From Deltaproteobacteria bacterium (GTDB taxonomy: Bacteria; Myxococcota; XYA12-FULL-58-9; JAUUZB01), in assembly GCA_030590185.1 (NCBI GenBank), contig JAUUZB010000291.1:1-6076 (forward strand): a DNA stretch of 6,076 bases, read 5' to 3'. Both the position numbers and the translations under genes were made by a program. The first letter of the stretch is position 1; each line of letters begins with the position of its first letter. The notes under the pieces were generated by a model, which was not told the origin of the DNA, made no database searches, and saw only the letters and a program-made list of their open reading frames with translations. Of the stretch, positions 5,191 to 6,076 are shown in pieces.

Positions 5191-6076
5191 TCACCGTTGC
5201 CGACTTCGGAATTTGCCGAGGATTGCCCTGACCCGCTCCGCGTCGTAGGCGTCGGGCTTGAGCTCGACATAGCGCTCGTAGTGGCGCGCCGCGCTGTTGG
5301 GCTCACGGAGGTGGACCAACACGATGCCCAACCCCCGGTGGCAGGTGGCAGCCCGGGGATCGCGCTTGATGCACTTTTCCAGGAGCTGCCGCGCCGCGGC
5401 GTGGTCGTCGCTGGTGATCAGGAGGTTCGCCTCAAAGTAGTCCTCGCGCTCCATGGCCCTGCGGCTCCTGGCTTTTTGTCGGTTCCGACGTTTAGCCGAA
5501 TCTTGGGGGCGTCGTCGCGAGCGTTCCAGGCGCTCCAGGCGCTCTCGGTTCGCCTCGATCTCCTTTCCGACGACACCCAGCTCGTCGGCTTCGTCCAACA
5601 GCTCCTCCGCGGCGGCGTACTTCTTGGCCGACAGCGCGCCTTCCACCCGTGTCGATAGGTTCTCGCGCAGTCGTCGCTCGCATTCGGTGGCGAGCGCCCC
5701 GAGCTCTGCCGAGCGTTCGCTGGGCTCGACCTGACGGAGGCTCTGCCATGCCCGGCGCCAGTCCTCCTTCGCCATCGCCGCGCGCACCTCCTCGCTCACC
5801 GCGATGGCCCGCGCCCGTTGGCTCGTCTCCCGGGCCAACGTCTCGGCGATGGGGTCGCCGGGATCGAGCAGCCAGGCCGCATTGGCGAGGATCTCCGCCT
5901 CTTGCCACCGCCCCTGCGCGACAGCCGCGCGGGCCTTGTCGAGCAAGCGGTCGACCTCGTCGGGGGGGGCAGGCGCGTCGGGGGCTGCAGGCGGAGGTGG
6001 GCGCAGCTCCGGCGCGGGCCCGTTGGCGCCGGTCTCCATCAGGAGGATGGCCACCAAGGTCACGCCCAGCGCCGCG
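5191..6076 (-). CDS. C-terminal part of a membrane-anchored TPR-like repeat protein (N-terminus outside window)
   Basis: The visible 294 codons reach the right edge without a stop, and the only nearby start (GTG at 6063) would begin inside a hydrophobic segment, so the gene very probably starts beyond the window. In order: a hydrophobic, probably membrane-spanning stretch (~1-15, AALGVTLVAILLME), a Pro/Ala-rich linker (~16-39), and helical repeats from ~40 to the end. The helices show TPR-like spacing, such as GRWQEAEILANAAWLLDPGD (~55-74). The last two repeats are the clearest: AARQLLEKCIKRDPRAATCH (~226-245) and AARHYERYVELKPDA (~262-276). Between them is a highly charged, likely coiled stretch rich in Arg (~176-210, RLERLERSRRR). 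The layout membrane helix, Pro/Ala linker, TPR is common in myxobacterial proteins whose N-terminus is an FHA or Ser/Thr kinase domain, but that part is not visible. Its TPRs probably bind a protein partner. Confidence 0.85.
   Translation of the reverse strand, partial: AALGVTLVAILLMETGANGPAPELRPPPPAAPDAPAPPDEVDRLLDKARAAVAQGRWQEAEILANAAWLLDPGDPIAETLARETSQRARAIAVSEEVRAAMAKEDWRRAWQSLRQVEPSERSAELGALATECERRLRENLSTRVEGALSAKKYAAAEELLDEADELGVVGKEIEANRERLERLERSRRRPQDSAKRRNRQKARSRRAMEREDYFEANLLITSDDHAAARQLLEKCIKRDPRAATCHRGLGIVLVHLREPNSAARHYERYVELKPDAYDAERVRAILGKFRSRQR

Noticed and set aside
5134..5658. Plus-strand open frame (174 residues) opposite the TPR gene
   Set aside because: No recognisable motif, and it overlaps a minus-strand frame with clear TPR-like helices.

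Overview
This window looks like GC-rich chromosomal DNA from a Myxococcota-like (former deltaproteobacterial) bacterium. That is an inference from three things: the composition, the style of the proteins (a lipoprotein with a Cys-rich N-terminus and FG-GAP repeats, a PEGA-domain protein, and a membrane-anchored TPR protein with a Pro/Ala-rich linker), and the very long antisense open frames typical of such genomes. No RNA gene, CRISPR array, insertion sequence or phage gene was seen.

All three genes lie on the minus strand, so they read from right to left. At the right edge (6076-5191) is the C-terminal part of a protein with a membrane segment, a Pro/Ala linker and helical TPR-like repeats; its N-terminus is outside the window. 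A 118-base gap follows, holding short hairpins, an inverted repeat, a possible extended -10 promoter and a good ribosome binding site. Next is a 484-residue exported protein (5072-3618). It has two copies of a TolB-N/CsgG-like module, each with a Cys-x4-Cys pair, then a PEGA domain and two C-terminal hydrophobic segments. Three bases later starts the main gene (3614 to beyond base 1). This frame is open for 1204 codons without a stop and leaves the window on the left. It encodes a predicted lipoprotein with a small Cys-rich segment, about four Ig/FnIII-like beta modules, and at least ten tandem 58-residue FG-GAP-type repeats.

The most distinctive feature is in those repeats. The usual FG-GAP/VCBS unit (GDFDGDGxxDLAVAN ... 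DVSILLGxGDGTF ... SYAAGD) carries an extra clamp, CPDxDxDGFCD, just after the GTF. Each unit therefore has two Asp-rich, Ca2+-loop-like motifs, the second flanked by a Cys pair. The repeat DNA has a 174-base period, and two neighbouring units share a 72-base stretch with only two differences, which suggests recent repeat expansion.

The 3-base junction, with the ribosome binding site inside the upstream gene, points to coupled expression of the PEGA protein and the FG-GAP lipoprotein. A cell-envelope role for the pair is plausible, but the sequence does not show a specific function.
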